A stretch of 64,000 nt of DNA from Paenibacillus ihbetae (GCF_002741055.1 NZ_CP016809.1:3512501-3576500); one strand, 5' to 3'; positions 8,231 through 17,857 are shown, numbered from the stretch's first letter. The notes: generated from the letters alone by a model not told the origin. Made by a program: numbers and translations.

Positions 8231-10330
8231 ATGAACAGTACATTATATCGGGCCTGGCTTCAATACTCGCCAGTTCAGGATGCGGAGCTTCGGGAGGCTT
8301 ACCGCCGGGTTCTCGGCACGATCTCCTTGGAGGGAAGGCGATCCGAGCTTCTGGATTCGGCCATTGAGGAGCTTCGCAGCGGATGCCGATCCCTGCTGGA
8401 CATCGAGCCGGAGCTATTGTTGCTGGGCAACGAGATGCCTCAACTGGCATCGAACGAAGGGATATCCCGCGGCCTTCAGCTGCGGGTGCAGCCTGCCGCC
8501 GATAACGTGCAGGACCTGGAGGAAGGGGACAACAGCGCTCCCGGAAAGCTGGGACCTGAAGGCTTCCGCCTTCAGTATCTGGGGGATAGTCTGCAGGAGC
8601 GAGTGATCCTGATCGGCGGCTCGGAGAAAGGTTTGCTGTACGGCGTATTTCATTTGCTGCGGCTTGTCGCCGCACACGAGCCGTTAACGGCATGGAACGT
8701 GACCGAGGAGCCGGTTAACCGGCTCCGGATGATCAATCAATGGGATAATGCGGACGGCTCGATCGAGCGGGGCTACGCGGGGCGTTCGATCTTTTACCGG
8801 GATGGGCGCTTCACGGAGGATCTTACGCGCGTCAAGGACTATGCAAGGCTGCTGTCTTCCGTCGGCATCAATGCAATTTCGATCAACAATGTGAACGTGC
8901 ATGAGATTGAAACGCGGTTCATCACCCGGGAATATTTGCCTCAAGTGGCCCAAATCGCAAGTGTTTTTCGCAAGTACGGCATCACGCTGTATTTGAGCAT
9001 TAACTTTGCGGCCCCGCTTCATATCGGCGGCGTTGGCACTTCCGATCCGCTGAATGAAGACGTACGGCGGTGGTGGAGGGCTGCCGCGGATGAGATTTAC
9101 AGCCATATTCCGGACTTCGGCGGATTCCTGGTGAAGGCCGATTCGGAACACCGGCCGGGGCCGTTCGCTTACGGGCGCGACCATGCTGACGGCGCCAATA
9201 TGCTTGCCGAAGCGTTGGAGCCCCATGGCGGAATCGTGATCTGGCGCTGCTTCGTCTATAACTGCATGCAGGATTGGCGGGATCGGAGTACGGACCGTGC
9301 CAAGGCGGCTTACGATCATTTCACGCCGCTTGACGGCCGGTTCATGGACAATGTGCTGCTGCAGATTAAGAACGGGCCGATGGATTTTCAGGTCCGGGAG
9401 CCGGTATCCCCGCTGTTCGGCAGCATGAAGCATACGAACCAGGTGCTGGAATTCCAGGTGACGCAGGAATATACCGGGCAGCAGCGCCATGTCTGCTATC
9501 TCGTTCCGCAGTGGAAGGACGTGCTGGACTTTGATACGCACGCGGACGGGCAGGGCTCGTATGTGAAACGGATCGTGTCCGGTTCGCTTCACAGCATGAA
9601 GCTAAGCGGGATTGCGGCCGTATCCAACATCGGAGATGACGAGAACTGGACGGGACATACGCTGGCACAGGCCAATCTGTACGGCTACGGACGGCTGATC
9701 TGGAATCCTGATCTGACCTCGGAGGAGATTGCGGAGGAATGGACCCGGCAGACCTTCGGCAACGACGAGGCCGTTATAAAGACTGTCTGCGGCATGCTGA
9801 TGAAATCTTGGCCGATCTATGAAAGCTATACGTCCCCGCTCGGGGTCGGCTGGATGGTGACGCCGCATACCCATTACGGGCCGGACGTGGACGGATACGA
9901 GTATTCCAGGTGGGGGACATACCATTTTGCGGACCGGGACGGCATCGGGGTCGACCGTACGGCTGCGACGGGGACGGGTTATACGGCCCAGTATTTCGAG
10001 CCGAATGCGCGCAGGTACGAGACGCTGGAGGACTGTCCCGACGAGCTGCTGCTGTTCTTCCACCATGTGCCGTACTCGCACCGCCTGAAGTCGGGGAAAA
10101 CGGTGATTCAGCATATTTATGACACCCATTTTGAAGGTGCGGATGCAGCGGCAGAGCTCCTAGCGGAATGGGCATCTCTCGAGGGGCGAATCGATCCGGC
10201 GCAGCATGCCCAGGTGGCCGCGAGGCTGGCCGAACAGGCAGAGCATGCCAAGCACTGGCGGGATGTCATCAACACGTATTTCTTCCGCAAGTCCGGCGTG
10301 CCGGATGAGAAGGGGCGTACTATCTTTTAA
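8231..10330 (+). CDS. aguA: alpha-glucuronidase, family GH67
   Basis: Removes (4-O-methyl-)glucuronic acid from the non-reducing end of aldouronic acids released from glucuronoxylan. The 699-residue protein has the GH67 three-part layout: N-terminal beta domain, TIM barrel, and helical C-terminus. Acidic residues matching the family active site are in [13 protein letters not shown] and [27 protein letters not shown]. There is no signal peptide, so it acts in the cytoplasm on imported aldouronates, as in other Paenibacillus and Geobacillus xylan systems. AAGGAGG lies 9 nt before ATG. The product feeds directly into UxaC. No aldouronate transporter is in the immediate cluster. Confidence 0.95.
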   Translation: MNSTLYRAWLQYSPVQDAELREAYRRVLGTISLEGRRSELLDSAIEELRSGCRSLLDIEPELLLLGNEMPQLASNEGISRGLQLRVQPAADNVQDLEEGDNSAPGKLGPEGFRLQYLGDSLQERVILIGGSEKGLLYGVFHLLRLVAAHEPLTAWNVTEEPVNRLRMINQWDNADGSIERGYAGRSIFYRDGRFTEDLTRVKDYARLLSSVGINAISINNVNVHEIETRFITREYLPQVAQIASVFRKYGITLYLSINFAAPLHIGGVGTSDPLNEDVRRWWRAAADEIYSHIPDFGGFLVKADSEHRPGPFAYGRDHADGANMLAEALEPHGGIVIWRCFVYNCMQDWRDRSTDRAKAAYDHFTPLDGRFMDNVLLQIKNGPMDFQVREPVSPLFGSMKHTNQVLEFQVTQEYTGQQRHVCYLVPQWKDVLDFDTHADGQGSYVKRIVSGSLHSMKLSGIAAVSNIGDDENWTGHTLAQANLYGYGRLIWNPDLTSEEIAEEWTRQTFGNDEAVIKTVCGMLMKSWPIYESYTSPLGVGWMVTPHTHYGPDVDGYEYSRWGTYHFADRDGIGVDRTAATGTGYTAQYFEPNARRYETLEDCPDELLLFFHHVPYSHRLKSGKTVIQHIYDTHFEGADAAAELLAEWASLEGRIDPAQHAQVAARLAEQAEHAKHWRDVINTYFFRKSGVPDEKGRTIF

Positions 10331-10473
10331 AGGAATGGGTGGAGCAGGGGGAGCTTCCTTATCTATACAATGGTATGGATGGGTTAGGAAAGGCACAGCG
10401 TCCATTAAAAAGTATAGAGGATGGAAGGCTCCAACTCGGACTGTCGCAGGAGGTCCCGCCTTATAATAAAGAA

Positions 10474-10499
10474 GGAACCGCTCTTACGCGAGCGGTTCC
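10474..10499 (-). terminator. hairpin terminator of the small minus-strand gene
   Basis: A perfect 10-bp stem (GGAACCGCTC with GAGCGGTTCC, 6-nt loop). T-rich sequence follows only on the minus strand (TTCTTTATTATAA), so it most likely ends the small minus-strand ORF just above it; it may also stop aguA transcripts. Confidence 0.6.
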
Positions 10500-10539
10500 G
10501 CCAAGAAGAGGGGGTAGATCACCCGGTGCGAAGGAGGAT

Positions 10540-10689
10540 CTACTCTTTTTTCGTGCGGTCCAGGTTCATCTGTGCAGTGGTGTCTGTATTCGGGGTGTCA
10601 TTGCCCGCGATAAGAACCTTGACCCCCTTGCTCTCAATCTCCTCGCTGGCATGGATATCGGCTTCGTCGTCCGTGATGACAGGGTCCAT
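10540..10689 (-). CDS. small acidic hypothetical protein (about 49 aa)
   Basis: Not recognised. The minus frame reads MDPVITDDEADIHASEEIES, then KGVKVLIAGNDTPNTDTTAQ, then MNLDRTKKE and stop. The composition is protein-like, rich in Asp, Glu and Thr, and a hairpin terminator follows on the same strand. The frame is open 14 codons further upstream (to a TAG), through GCAITD, but has no ordinary start there. AAAGG sits 7 nt before an ATT codon in that frame and 16 nt before the ATG, so the true start is unclear, or the gene is a 5'-truncated remnant like the signal-peptidase fragment beside it. Confidence 0.45.
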   Translation of the reverse strand: MDPVITDDEADIHASEEIESKGVKVLIAGNDTPNTDTTAQMNLDRTKKE

Positions 10690-10813
10690 ATCTGTAATGG
10701 CGCAGCCTTTAATAAAGAAATCTAGGCCCAGCTAGCTGCACCTAAGACTTCGGATGCTAGGAGAAGGAGCGGGCGTATAAAGCACATGGCGATCGTGGCA
10801 CGTGTTTTTTTAT

Positions 10814-10945
10814 TTATTGTATTCCGTCACGGTCGTAATCTCTCGATACACCAACTACCTTGCCAATGATTCTGTTTGCGGGAACCGGACCGAAGCTGCG
10901 GCTGTCCACACTCCTCCACCAGTTGTCATTGATCACAAAGTAGGT
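10814..10945 (-). pseudogene. C-terminal fragment of a signal peptidase I-like protein
   Basis: The minus strand encodes, from an in-frame stop, TYFVINDNWWRSVDSRSFGP then VPANRIIGKVVGVSRDYDRD, GIQ and stop. This matches the conserved late boxes of type I signal peptidases (a GDN-like motif as NDN, then DSRxxGxVPxxxIxGKV). The membrane anchor, catalytic Ser box and Lys box are absent, and no start codon with a ribosome site is present. It is best read as a decayed remnant. Confidence 0.7.
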
Positions 10946-11138
10946 TTAGAAGCAGATTTGACTCATAAGCCTGTATGAACGGATGCCGGCCTTCATAAAC
11001 TAAGATTATAGAGACGGTTTATAACAATAACGTAATGAACCAAGCACAGGTTTTGTTATATGATAGGGGTAGATTACATAAAGACGTCTCCAAATTGGCG
11101 TGTCTCCTTCGCAAAAGGGCTTGCGGATTCTCGGGCTT

Positions 11139-11157
11139 TATAGGGTGGGGGGCTATA
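11139..11157. promoter_or_regulatory. CsoR-type operator upstream of csoR
   Basis: TATAGGGTGGGGGGCTATA closely matches the element in the copZ promoter (TATAGGGTAGGGGGGTATAC) and the G/C-tract pseudo-palindrome known for CsoR operators. It lies about 65 bp before csoR, which suggests autoregulation. Confidence 0.7.
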
Positions 11158-11220
11158 TGATATACTATGGATATGAATAGATTGCAATGATCCATGGTCA
11201 TGATGAAGGAGGGGAATGGG

Positions 11221-11544
11221 ATGACAACCGAAAGCCATACGCATGAAGCCTGTGCGGTAACGAGTGAGCGGAAAAGCCATCATTCCGAGAAAACGAAGAA
11301 CAACCTCATTAGCCGATTGAACCGGATTGAGGGGCAAATTCGCGGAGTGAAGGGCTTGATTGAGAAGGATACGTATTGTGATGACGTATTGAACCAGATC
11401 TCCTCCATTCAATCGGCATTGAACGGCGTAGGCAGGCTGCTGCTGGAGCATCATATGAAGAGCTGCGTGGTCGAGCGCCTGCAGGAAGGCGACGATGACG
11501 TCATTACCGAATTGCTGACCACGATGAACAAGCTGATGAAATAA
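11221..11544 (+). CDS. csoR: copper-sensing repressor
   Basis: A 107-residue all-helical repressor of the CsoR/RcnR family that releases DNA on binding Cu(I). The Cu(I) ligands are all present with the family's exact spacing: Cys53, His78 and Cys82 (C-x24-H-x3-C). The helix that contacts DNA contains NLISRLNRIEGQIRGVKGLIEKD. The N-terminus has an extra His/Cys-rich stretch (residues 6-21). An in-frame start nine codons earlier precedes the AAGGAGGGG, so the later ATG is used. It lies upstream of copZ-copA, with an operator before each transcript. Confidence 0.95.
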   Translation: MTTESHTHEACAVTSERKSHHSEKTKNNLISRLNRIEGQIRGVKGLIEKDTYCDDVLNQISSIQSALNGVGRLLLEHHMKSCVVERLQEGDDDVITELLTTMNKLMK

Positions 11545-11662
11545 GCGAAAGCTTGTTTACAAAGGCAACGTGTGCGGCATGTGTTTGCTGACCTGCTGAA
11601 CCCTAGTGAAAAAAGCTGGCCTTCGTAAATCGAATGCGCAGCTTCAGCATACAAACGAACCA

Positions 11663-11696
11663 AGAGCCTGCTGCCCGATCTCCGGCGGCAGGCTCT
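11663..11696 (+). terminator. hairpin terminator after csoR
   Basis: A 13-bp stem (AGAGCCTGCTGCC with GGCGGCAGGCTCT, one wobble pair, 8-nt loop) followed by ATATTTA. It separates csoR from the copZA transcript; the T tract is weak. Confidence 0.6.
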
Positions 11697-11911
11697 ATAT
11701 TTAGGAGGCGCTGCAGAGGCGCCGTTATTGCCTAGTGCATTAACTCTTGCGTAAAGTTGCTCCAGCCTTAGAGCGCGTCGGAATAAAAAAAGATGCATTC
11801 GAGGATGTTAGATATAAAAAGGGACAAGCCCGTTATTATTCTCCTATAGGGGCGAAAAGCCTGATTTTATGGGCGCGAAGCGGCAATTTTGAAAAAAAGA
11901 GAAATTCATGG

Positions 11912-11941
11912 TTGACTAAATATAGGGTAGGGGGGTATACT
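11912..11941 (+). promoter_or_regulatory. copZA promoter with embedded CsoR operator
   Basis: A -35 TTGACT and a -10 TATACT are separated by 18 bp. The spacer and -10 are overlapped by TATAGGGTAGGGGGGTATAC (11921-11940), which matches the CsoR operator pattern. Repressor binding would exclude RNA polymerase, the classic copper-inducible arrangement. Confidence 0.8.
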
Positions 11942-12045
11942 AACACCAGAAACACAAAACAACGCGTCATAACCGGCCGACAGCGAATGATGGAATAAGG
12001 AAAGGCCGAAGCATTTTAAATAAACCATTTAAGGAGCGATGAAGA

Positions 12046-12246
12046 ATGGAACAGGTAACGTTGAAAGTCGAAGGCATGTCCTGCATGCACTGCGTAAATT
12101 CGATCGAGGGCGCACTGAAGGAGCAAGGGATTTCCGGAAGCGTGGATTTGAAGGTGGGCACCGTATCGGTGAACTATGATGCCGGCAAGTTCAGCTTGGA
12201 AGATATCAAGGAATTGATCGAAGAACAGGGGTACACCGTAGCCTAA
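12046..12246 (+). CDS. copZ: copper chaperone
   Basis: A 66-residue ferredoxin-fold heavy-metal-associated domain. The Cu(I)-binding MxCxxC motif is GMSCMHC at residues 10-16. It carries Cu(I) to the CopA ATPase encoded 33 bp downstream. AAGGAG is 10 nt before the ATG. Length and order csoR-copZ-copA match Bacillus copper operons. Confidence 0.95.
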   Translation: MEQVTLKVEGMSCMHCVNSIEGALKEQGISGSVDLKVGTVSVNYDAGKFSLEDIKELIEEQGYTVA

Positions 12247-12279
12247 GGGCTGAAGACGACGGAAGAGGGGTGTAAGACG

Positions 12280-14712
12280 ATGGGAACAGGAGCAGTTCAA
12301 GAGCAGAAGAAGGCATCGCTGCAGTTGACCGGCATGACATGTGCGGCATGCGCGAACCGGATTGAGAAGGGGCTGAGCAAAATGGAAGGCGTCCAAGACG
12401 CCAACGTAAACTTTGCGCTGGAGAAGGCCTCCGTAACCTATGATCCGGCGGTCGTTTCGGTCAAGGAGATGGAGGAGAAGATCCAGAAGCTCGGCTATGG
12501 CACGGCGAAGGAAACGGTTGATTTTCAGCTGGTTGGCATGTACTGTGCAGCTTGCGCATCGAAGATCGAGAAGGTGGTCGGCAAGATGCCGGGGGTAAGC
12601 CAGGCTAACGTCAACTTTGCCCTGGAGACGGCCCGGGTGGAGTTTAACCCTGCGGAAGTATCGATCAGCGACATTCAGCAGCGTGTAGAAAAGCTGGGGT
12701 ATCAGGCCATATCCAAGCAGGAGGCGCCGGATCAGGAGAGCCACCGCAAGGAAGCCATCGCCAAGCAAAAGCGCAAGCTAATCCTATCGGCCATCCTGTC
12801 TCTGCCGCTGCTGTGGGCGATGGTCACCCATTTCTCCTTTACTTCATGGATCTGGATGCCGGAGCTCTTTATGAATCCATGGTTCCAGCTCGCGCTTGCT
12901 ACCCCGGTTCAGTTCTATATCGGCAAGCAGTTCTATGTAGGGGCATATAAAGCCCTTCGCAACAAGAGCGCCAACATGGACGTTCTCGTAGCTCTCGGTA
13001 CATCGGCTGCGTACTTCTACAGCTTGTACCTGACGATTGACTGGGCCGCAGCGGGCGGAAGCGTGCATCACGGCCCGGCGATGTATTATGAAACGAGTGC
13101 CGTTTTGATCACGCTCGTCATTCTCGGGAAGCTGTTTGAATCCCTGGCCAAGGGCAGAACCTCGGAAGCGATCAAGACGCTGATGGGGCTGCAGGCCAAA
13201 ACGGCCGTCGTCATCCGTGACGGTCAGGAAACGACCGTACCGGTTGAGCAGGTCATGGTTGGAGATATCGTCGTCGTTAAGCCGGGAGAGAAGATTCCGG
13301 TCGACGGCCGGGTGATCGAAGGCATGTCGGCGGTCGATGAGTCCATGCTGACCGGGGAGAGCATTCCGGTTGAGAAGAAGGCCGGGGATACGGTCATCGG
13401 AGCTACGATTAACAAAAACGGACGTCTGAAGTTCGAGGCCTCCAAGGTGGGCAAAGAGACCGCTCTCGCCCAAATTATCAAGGTGGTTGAGGAAGCTCAA
13501 GGGTCCAAGGCGCCGATTCAGCGGGTGGCCGACGTCATCTCCGGCATTTTCGTACCGATCGTGGTCGGTATTGCAATTGCAGCTTTTCTCATATGGTACT
13601 TCTGGGTGACACCAGGCAACTTTGCGAATGCGCTTGAAATCGCGATTGCGATCCTCGTCATCGCTTGCCCGTGTGCTCTAGGCTTAGCCACACCGACCTC
13701 CATTATGGCCGGATCGGGCCGTGCGGCAGAGCTTGGCGTACTGTTCAAGGGCGGGGAGCATCTGGAAGCGACGCATAAGATGGATACGATCGTACTGGAT
13801 AAAACCGGAACGGTAACCAAGGGCAAACCGGAGCTGACCGATGTTCAAGCGCATGATTTTGAAGAGGAAGCATTCCTGCGCCTGGTCGGCGCTGCCGAGA
13901 AGAGCTCGGAGCATCCGCTGGCAGAAGCGATCGTAGCCGGAATTGAAGCAAAAGGGATTGCGCTCCCGGCAGCTCAGGAGTTCGAAGCGATTCCGGGGTA
14001 CGGTATCTATGCAAGCGTGGACGGCCATGAGGTGCTGGTCGGAACGCGCAAGCTGATGGCGAAGCATCAGATCCCGGTGGAATCGGTCCTCCCCCGGATG
14101 TCGGAGCTGGAGACCGAGGGCAAGACCGCGATGCTGGCAGCGATCGACGGCAAATATGCCGGACTCGTCGCCGTCGCGGATACGATTAAGGAAACGTCCC
14201 GAGAAGCCGTTGCAAGGTTGAAAGAAATGGGCATTGAAGTGGTTATGATGACCGGCGACAATGAGCGAACCGCGCAGGCGATTGCGAAGCAGGTCGGCAT
14301 CGATCATGTCCTGGCCGAAGTCCTGCCGGAAGGCAAAGCCGATGAAGTGAAGAAGCTTCAGCAGCAGGGCAAGAAAGTCGCCATGGTTGGTGACGGCATC
14401 AACGACGCTCCGGCTTTGGCGGTAGCCGATATCGGCATGGCGATCGGTACGGGAACCGACGTCGCGATGGAGGCGGCGGACGTCACCCTTATGAAGGGCG
14501 ATCTGAACAGCATTCCGGACGCCATTTATATGAGCCGCAAAACGATGAGCAATATCCGGCAAAACCTGTTCTGGGCGCTCGGCTACAATTCGCTGGGCAT
14601 TCCGATTGCCGCGATCGGCCTGCTGGCCCCTTGGGTCGCCGGGGCGGCAATGGCGCTTAGCTCGGTATCGGTTGTACTCAATGCCCTCCGTTTGCAGCGC
14701 ATGAAAGTATAA
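12280..14712 (+). CDS. copA: Cu(I)-exporting P1B-type ATPase
   Basis: An 810-residue membrane pump that exports Cu(I) using ATP. It has two N-terminal HMA domains (GMTCAAC with Cys21/Cys24; GMYCAAC with Cys89/Cys92), then membrane helices from about residue 166. The transport motif CPC is at 463-465, the phosphorylation motif DKTGT at 507, SEHPLA near 543, and GDGINDAPA near 704. The CPC motif together with the CopZ/CsoR context fixes Cu(I) as the substrate. No frame disruption was seen. Confidence 0.97.
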   Translation: MGTGAVQEQKKASLQLTGMTCAACANRIEKGLSKMEGVQDANVNFALEKASVTYDPAVVSVKEMEEKIQKLGYGTAKETVDFQLVGMYCAACASKIEKVVGKMPGVSQANVNFALETARVEFNPAEVSISDIQQRVEKLGYQAISKQEAPDQESHRKEAIAKQKRKLILSAILSLPLLWAMVTHFSFTSWIWMPELFMNPWFQLALATPVQFYIGKQFYVGAYKALRNKSANMDVLVALGTSAAYFYSLYLTIDWAAAGGSVHHGPAMYYETSAVLITLVILGKLFESLAKGRTSEAIKTLMGLQAKTAVVIRDGQETTVPVEQVMVGDIVVVKPGEKIPVDGRVIEGMSAVDESMLTGESIPVEKKAGDTVIGATINKNGRLKFEASKVGKETALAQIIKVVEEAQGSKAPIQRVADVISGIFVPIVVGIAIAAFLIWYFWVTPGNFANALEIAIAILVIACPCALGLATPTSIMAGSGRAAELGVLFKGGEHLEATHKMDTIVLDKTGTVTKGKPELTDVQAHDFEEEAFLRLVGAAEKSSEHPLAEAIVAGIEAKGIALPAAQEFEAIPGYGIYASVDGHEVLVGTRKLMAKHQIPVESVLPRMSELETEGKTAMLAAIDGKYAGLVAVADTIKETSREAVARLKEMGIEVVMMTGDNERTAQAIAKQVGIDHVLAEVLPEGKADEVKKLQQQGKKVAMVGDGINDAPALAVADIGMAIGTGTDVAMEAADVTLMKGDLNSIPDAIYMSRKTMSNIRQNLFWALGYNSLGIPIAAIGLLAPWVAGAAMALSSVSVVLNALRLQRMKV

Positions 14713-14790
14713 CCCCGACATCGAAGGCTTTGAAGAAAGATAGCGTTTGTGGGGACCATACGATCAATTGAACAAAATGGGAGTGTTCAC

Positions 14791-15432
14791 ATGAGTATGC
14801 GGAAGTTTGCCGTAACGCCAGGGTTTGAGGTGGGCGGAACGATGTTCCGTCCCGAACAGCTGGCGGTCCTGGGCAGCGTCGTCGGCGAGGATGCCCGTAT
14901 CGAAATGACAGGCTTCAAACAGCTGTATATCGAGATGGAGGAGGAACAGATGGAAGAGGCTCAGCGCCTGTTAAGGGCAGCCGGACTCCAGGTTCACCCT
15001 GCCGGATTCGTCACCAAAAGTCTGATCGCCTGCCATTTCTGCAGGGGGGCAGAGGAAGCGGGCCTGGACGTAGCCCGGGCCCTTGATGAAGCGATTGCCG
15101 GGCATCCGGTACCCTCGCCGCTCAGGATCGGATATGCTGGCTGCGCGCTCGGTACGAGCGAACCGCTGCTGAAAGACATCGCCGTCATCAAAATGCGGGA
15201 TAAATACGATATGTATGTCGGCGGAGAGCCGAGGGGGCTGAAGGCTCTGCTGGCCCAGCAGCTGCATGCCGGCCTGGAAGCCGAGGAGCTTGTTCCGATT
15301 ATCCGTAGCTTGATCGCGATTTTTCAGGAGCAGGGCAAGAAGAAAGAGAAATTTTCAAGATTCGTGGACCGGATCACGCTGGAGAAGCTGCGGGAGCTTA
15401 CTGCAAGTGCCCGAATGGAGACGGCCGGTTAG
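14791..15432 (+). CDS. nitrite/sulfite reductase-like half protein (degenerate siroheme domain)
   Basis: A 213-residue protein with the layout of half of a siroheme-dependent reductase. The N-terminal part (KFAVTPGFEVGGTMF, MTGFKQLYIEM) resembles the ferredoxin-like half-domain; the middle has SLIACHFCRGAEEAGLDVARALD and RIGYAGCALGTSE. Full enzymes bind [4Fe-4S]-siroheme through C-x5-C and GCPNxC; here the second motif reads GCALGTSE and lacks its last Cys, so catalysis is doubtful. It may be a redox or tetrapyrrole-binding relic. The chosen ATG follows GGGAG; an extension 14 codons longer lacks one. It lies 78 bp after copA and before a terminator, so co-transcription with copper genes is possible. 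Confidence 0.65.
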   Translation: MSMRKFAVTPGFEVGGTMFRPEQLAVLGSVVGEDARIEMTGFKQLYIEMEEEQMEEAQRLLRAAGLQVHPAGFVTKSLIACHFCRGAEEAGLDVARALDEAIAGHPVPSPLRIGYAGCALGTSEPLLKDIAVIKMRDKYDMYVGGEPRGLKALLAQQLHAGLEAEELVPIIRSLIAIFQEQGKKKEKFSRFVDRITLEKLRELTASARMETAG

Positions 15433-15460
15433 ATCATATTGATGAGGCATGATTCCAGGA

Positions 15461-15489
15461 GACATCACTGTATGGTGGTGTCTTTTTTT
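15461..15489 (+). terminator. rho-independent terminator
   Basis: Stem GACATCAC with GTGGTGTC (one wobble), 6-nt loop, followed by T7. It closes the copZA and reductase-like transcript. Confidence 0.9.
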
Positions 15490-15542
15490 GTTATAGGTAC
15501 AGGAACATAATCAATTCGGAGCAAGCTACAACGGTGGGACAG

Positions 15543-15593
15543 TTGACGAACAGAATGGAAGGGTATACAATTTAATTGTTAAAAGCTTTTAAC
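15543..15593 (+). promoter_or_regulatory. marR promoter with 16-bp palindromic operator
   Basis: A likely promoter is TTGACG, 17 bp, TACAAT (15566-15571). Just downstream, GTTAAAAGCTTTTAAC (15578-15593) is a perfect palindrome over the start region. Position and size suit autorepression by the MarR protein encoded next. Confidence 0.65.
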
Positions 15594-15663
15594 TACTTAA
15601 TATTGTGATATATATTTCAACTTCTACTGAATGGGGTGATCCAGGCTGGATAAGAAGGAGCAG

Positions 15664-16098
15664 TTGTCCCACATGGTGTCCCGCCAGATGATGACCCTGG
15701 TGGCCGGCTATGCCCAAATACTCGACAGCGATCTGACAGGACCCCAATATTATGTGCTGCAGACGCTGGCTAATGAAGGTGATCAGACGAGCTCCTATTT
15801 TGCAAGCGTGCTGAACGTGACTTTGCCTTCCGTCACCAATCTCAGCAACAAGCTGGTGAGCAAGGGGCTTATTGAACGGGTCACGTCCGAAGCTGACCGG
15901 CGGCAGGTTTATCTGAGGATCACCGAGCGGGGCCGCGAGATGGAAGCCCGCATGGTGGAGAAATACCGGGAGCTGAACGAAGGACTGTGGTCGGATTATA
16001 CCGAAGAGGAGTTGGATTTGCTGATCTCCGCTTATGCGAAGATGATCGACCATTTCCAGCTCAAGATTAACCCGTCCGGAAACAGGGACGGCAAATAA
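15664..16098 (+). CDS. MarR-family transcriptional regulator
   Basis: A winged-helix regulator of about 144 residues: GPQYYVLQTLANEGDQTSSYFASVLNVTLPSVTNLSNKLVSKGLIERVTSEADRRQVYLRITERGRE contains the recognition helix and the DRR-type wing. The 5' end is uncertain. TTG at 15664 is only 3 nt after AAGGAG. CTG at 15646 would give the family-like start DKKEQLSHMVSRQM after GGGGTGATC. ATG at 15673 is the only AUG. It is followed 21 bp later by an SDR gene and probably controls it and itself; the palindrome upstream supports that. Confidence 0.9.
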   Translation: MSHMVSRQMMTLVAGYAQILDSDLTGPQYYVLQTLANEGDQTSSYFASVLNVTLPSVTNLSNKLVSKGLIERVTSEADRRQVYLRITERGREMEARMVEKYRELNEGLWSDYTEEELDLLISAYAKMIDHFQLKINPSGNRDGK

Positions 16099-16119
16099 AA
16101 AACCAGGAGGTCATCCAAT

Positions 16120-16872
16120 ATGGGAAGACTGGATAATAAAGTAGCGATCATCACAGGTGCGGCCGGCGGTATGGGTAAGGCGGATGCCCTGTTGTTTGCG
16201 AAAGAGGGCGCGAAGGTAGCGATCACCGACCTGCAGGAGGATAAAATCCAGGAGGTTGTGGCCGAGATCCAAGCCAGCGGCGGTGAAGCCATCGGCTTTA
16301 AGCAAAATGTCGCTTCGGAGGAAGACTGGATCCGCGTCGTGGATGAAACCGTGAAGAAGTTCGGCAAGATTGATATTTTGGTTAACAATGCCGGTATCTC
16401 GAACGCAACGCCGTTCATGGACCTGACGGTTGAAGGCTGGGAGAAGACGATGTCGATTAACGTGACAAGCATTTTCCTCGGCCAAAAATACGTCATTCCG
16501 CGCATGATCGAAGCGGGAGGCGGCTCCATCATCAACATTTCCTCCATTGCCGGCCTGACGGGCGGCAGCGGCGCGGGACCTTACACCGCAAGCAAAGGCG
16601 CCGTTCGCATGCTGACCAAGGCAACGGCCGTCGATTTTGCGAAACATAACATCCGCTGCAACTCGATCCATCCGGGTTACATCGAAACCCCGATGACGGT
16701 CGATCTGTTCAAGAACGAGCAGATGATGCAGTGGTTCCAATCGCAGACGCCGCTTCCACGCCTCGGCAAACCGGAGGATATCGCGAATGGCGCCTTGTTC
16801 CTGGCTTCGGACGAATCCTCTTACATTACGGGCATCGAGCTCCCGATCGACGGTGGATACTACGCGAAGTAA
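16120..16872 (+). CDS. short-chain dehydrogenase/reductase (classical SDR)
   Basis: A 250-residue NAD(P)-dependent oxidoreductase: TGAAGGMG cofactor motif at residues 13-20, NNAG at 89-92, Ser in NISSIAG, catalytic YTASK, and IHPGYIETPM. Asp in ITDLQ after the second strand favours NAD over NADP. The sequence resembles cyclopentanol- or 3-hydroxysteroid-type and glucose-dehydrogenase-type SDRs; the substrate cannot be called. AGGAGG lies 9 nt before ATG. It is probably in an operon with marR. Confidence 0.88.
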   Translation: MGRLDNKVAIITGAAGGMGKADALLFAKEGAKVAITDLQEDKIQEVVAEIQASGGEAIGFKQNVASEEDWIRVVDETVKKFGKIDILVNNAGISNATPFMDLTVEGWEKTMSINVTSIFLGQKYVIPRMIEAGGGSIINISSIAGLTGGSGAGPYTASKGAVRMLTKATAVDFAKHNIRCNSIHPGYIETPMTVDLFKNEQMMQWFQSQTPLPRLGKPEDIANGALFLASDESSYITGIELPIDGGYYAK

Positions 16873-17035
16873 CCGGGGATCTCTTCTATTCGGTCAGCGC
16901 ATGATCGGATATGACGAATGGATCACTGTCAGATACAGCGGGTACCCAGGAATTTTAAGAAGACTTTTGTAGATCATTGAATATTGGTCCTTGATATATA
17001 GCGTTCATTTATATCCATTAAGGGAGTGTTGTTCC

Positions 17036-17794
17036 ATGTCCGATCATCAACAGATTGCAGTCATCACCGGCGCGGCCAGCGGAATCGGGAGAGCGAGCAG
17101 CTTGAAGCTGGCGGAGAACGGCGCAGCCGTCGTCCTGGTTGATTTCAACAAGGAGGCTGGGGAAGAAACGCTCCGTATGATTAAGGAACAAGGCGGAGAC
17201 GGCATTTTCGTGCAGGCCGACGTGTCCAAGAGCGAGGATGTACAGAACTACGTAAACAAGGCGATGGAGACATACGGCCGAATTGATTTCTTCTTCAACA
17301 ATGCCGGGATCGTGCAGAAGTTCTCGATGCTCGACGATATCGAGGAGAGCGAATTCGATCGTCAAATGTCCGTCAATGTGAAGGGCTGCTTCCTCGGCAT
17401 GAAATACGTGCTGAAGGTCATGAAAGAGCAGGGCAGCGGGCATATTCTGAATACCGCGTCCACGGCGGGCATCCGCAGTGAGCACAGCGCGGGCGCTTAT
17501 TCGGCGAGCAAGCATGCGGTCGTCGGCTTGACGAAGTCCGCGGCGCTCGAATACGTGAAGAAAGGCATTCGCGTGAACGCGATCTGTCCGGGCGGCGTTC
17601 AGACACCGCTGACTGCGGCGGTGGCCAAGTCCTTCCAGGAGGGCGGCTATGTGCCCGAAGAGATCTCCAACATGCGGATGGGCCGTCCGGCAGAGGCCGA
17701 CGAAATCGCGAACGTGGTTGCGTTTATGGCTTCGCCGGGGTCCAGTTATATGACGGGCTCGCTCGTGACGATCGACGGCGGGTTGACGCTGTAA
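17036..17794 (+). CDS. short-chain dehydrogenase/reductase (classical SDR)
   Basis: A 252-residue NAD(P)-dependent oxidoreductase: TGAASGIG near residues 11-18, LVDFN (Asp suggests NAD), NNAG, NTASTAG with the active Ser, YSASK, and CPGGVQTPL. Start chosen at the ATG after AAGGGAG; an upstream in-frame start lacks a ribosome site. It is separated by 163 bp from the preceding SDR, which is a paralogue rather than a near copy. It is followed by a strong terminator. Substrate unknown. Confidence 0.87.
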   Translation: MSDHQQIAVITGAASGIGRASSLKLAENGAAVVLVDFNKEAGEETLRMIKEQGGDGIFVQADVSKSEDVQNYVNKAMETYGRIDFFFNNAGIVQKFSMLDDIEESEFDRQMSVNVKGCFLGMKYVLKVMKEQGSGHILNTASTAGIRSEHSAGAYSASKHAVVGLTKSAALEYVKKGIRVNAICPGGVQTPLTAAVAKSFQEGGYVPEEISNMRMGRPAEADEIANVVAFMASPGSSYMTGSLVTIDGGLTL

Positions 17795-17813
17795 CACAGC
17801 ATTTCAATAAGCA

Positions 17814-17857
17814 AGGCCAGTCAAGCCGGATTCAGCGGCGTGGCTGGCCTTTTTTTG
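17814..17857 (+). terminator. rho-independent terminator
   Basis: A 10-bp stem (AGGCCAGTCA with TGGCTGGCCT, one wobble) followed by T7, right after the second SDR. Confidence 0.88.

Noticed and set aside
11747..11998. Plus-strand open frame of 83 codons upstream of copZ
   Set aside because: It runs straight through the copZA promoter and CsoR operator, has no ribosome site and no family likeness.
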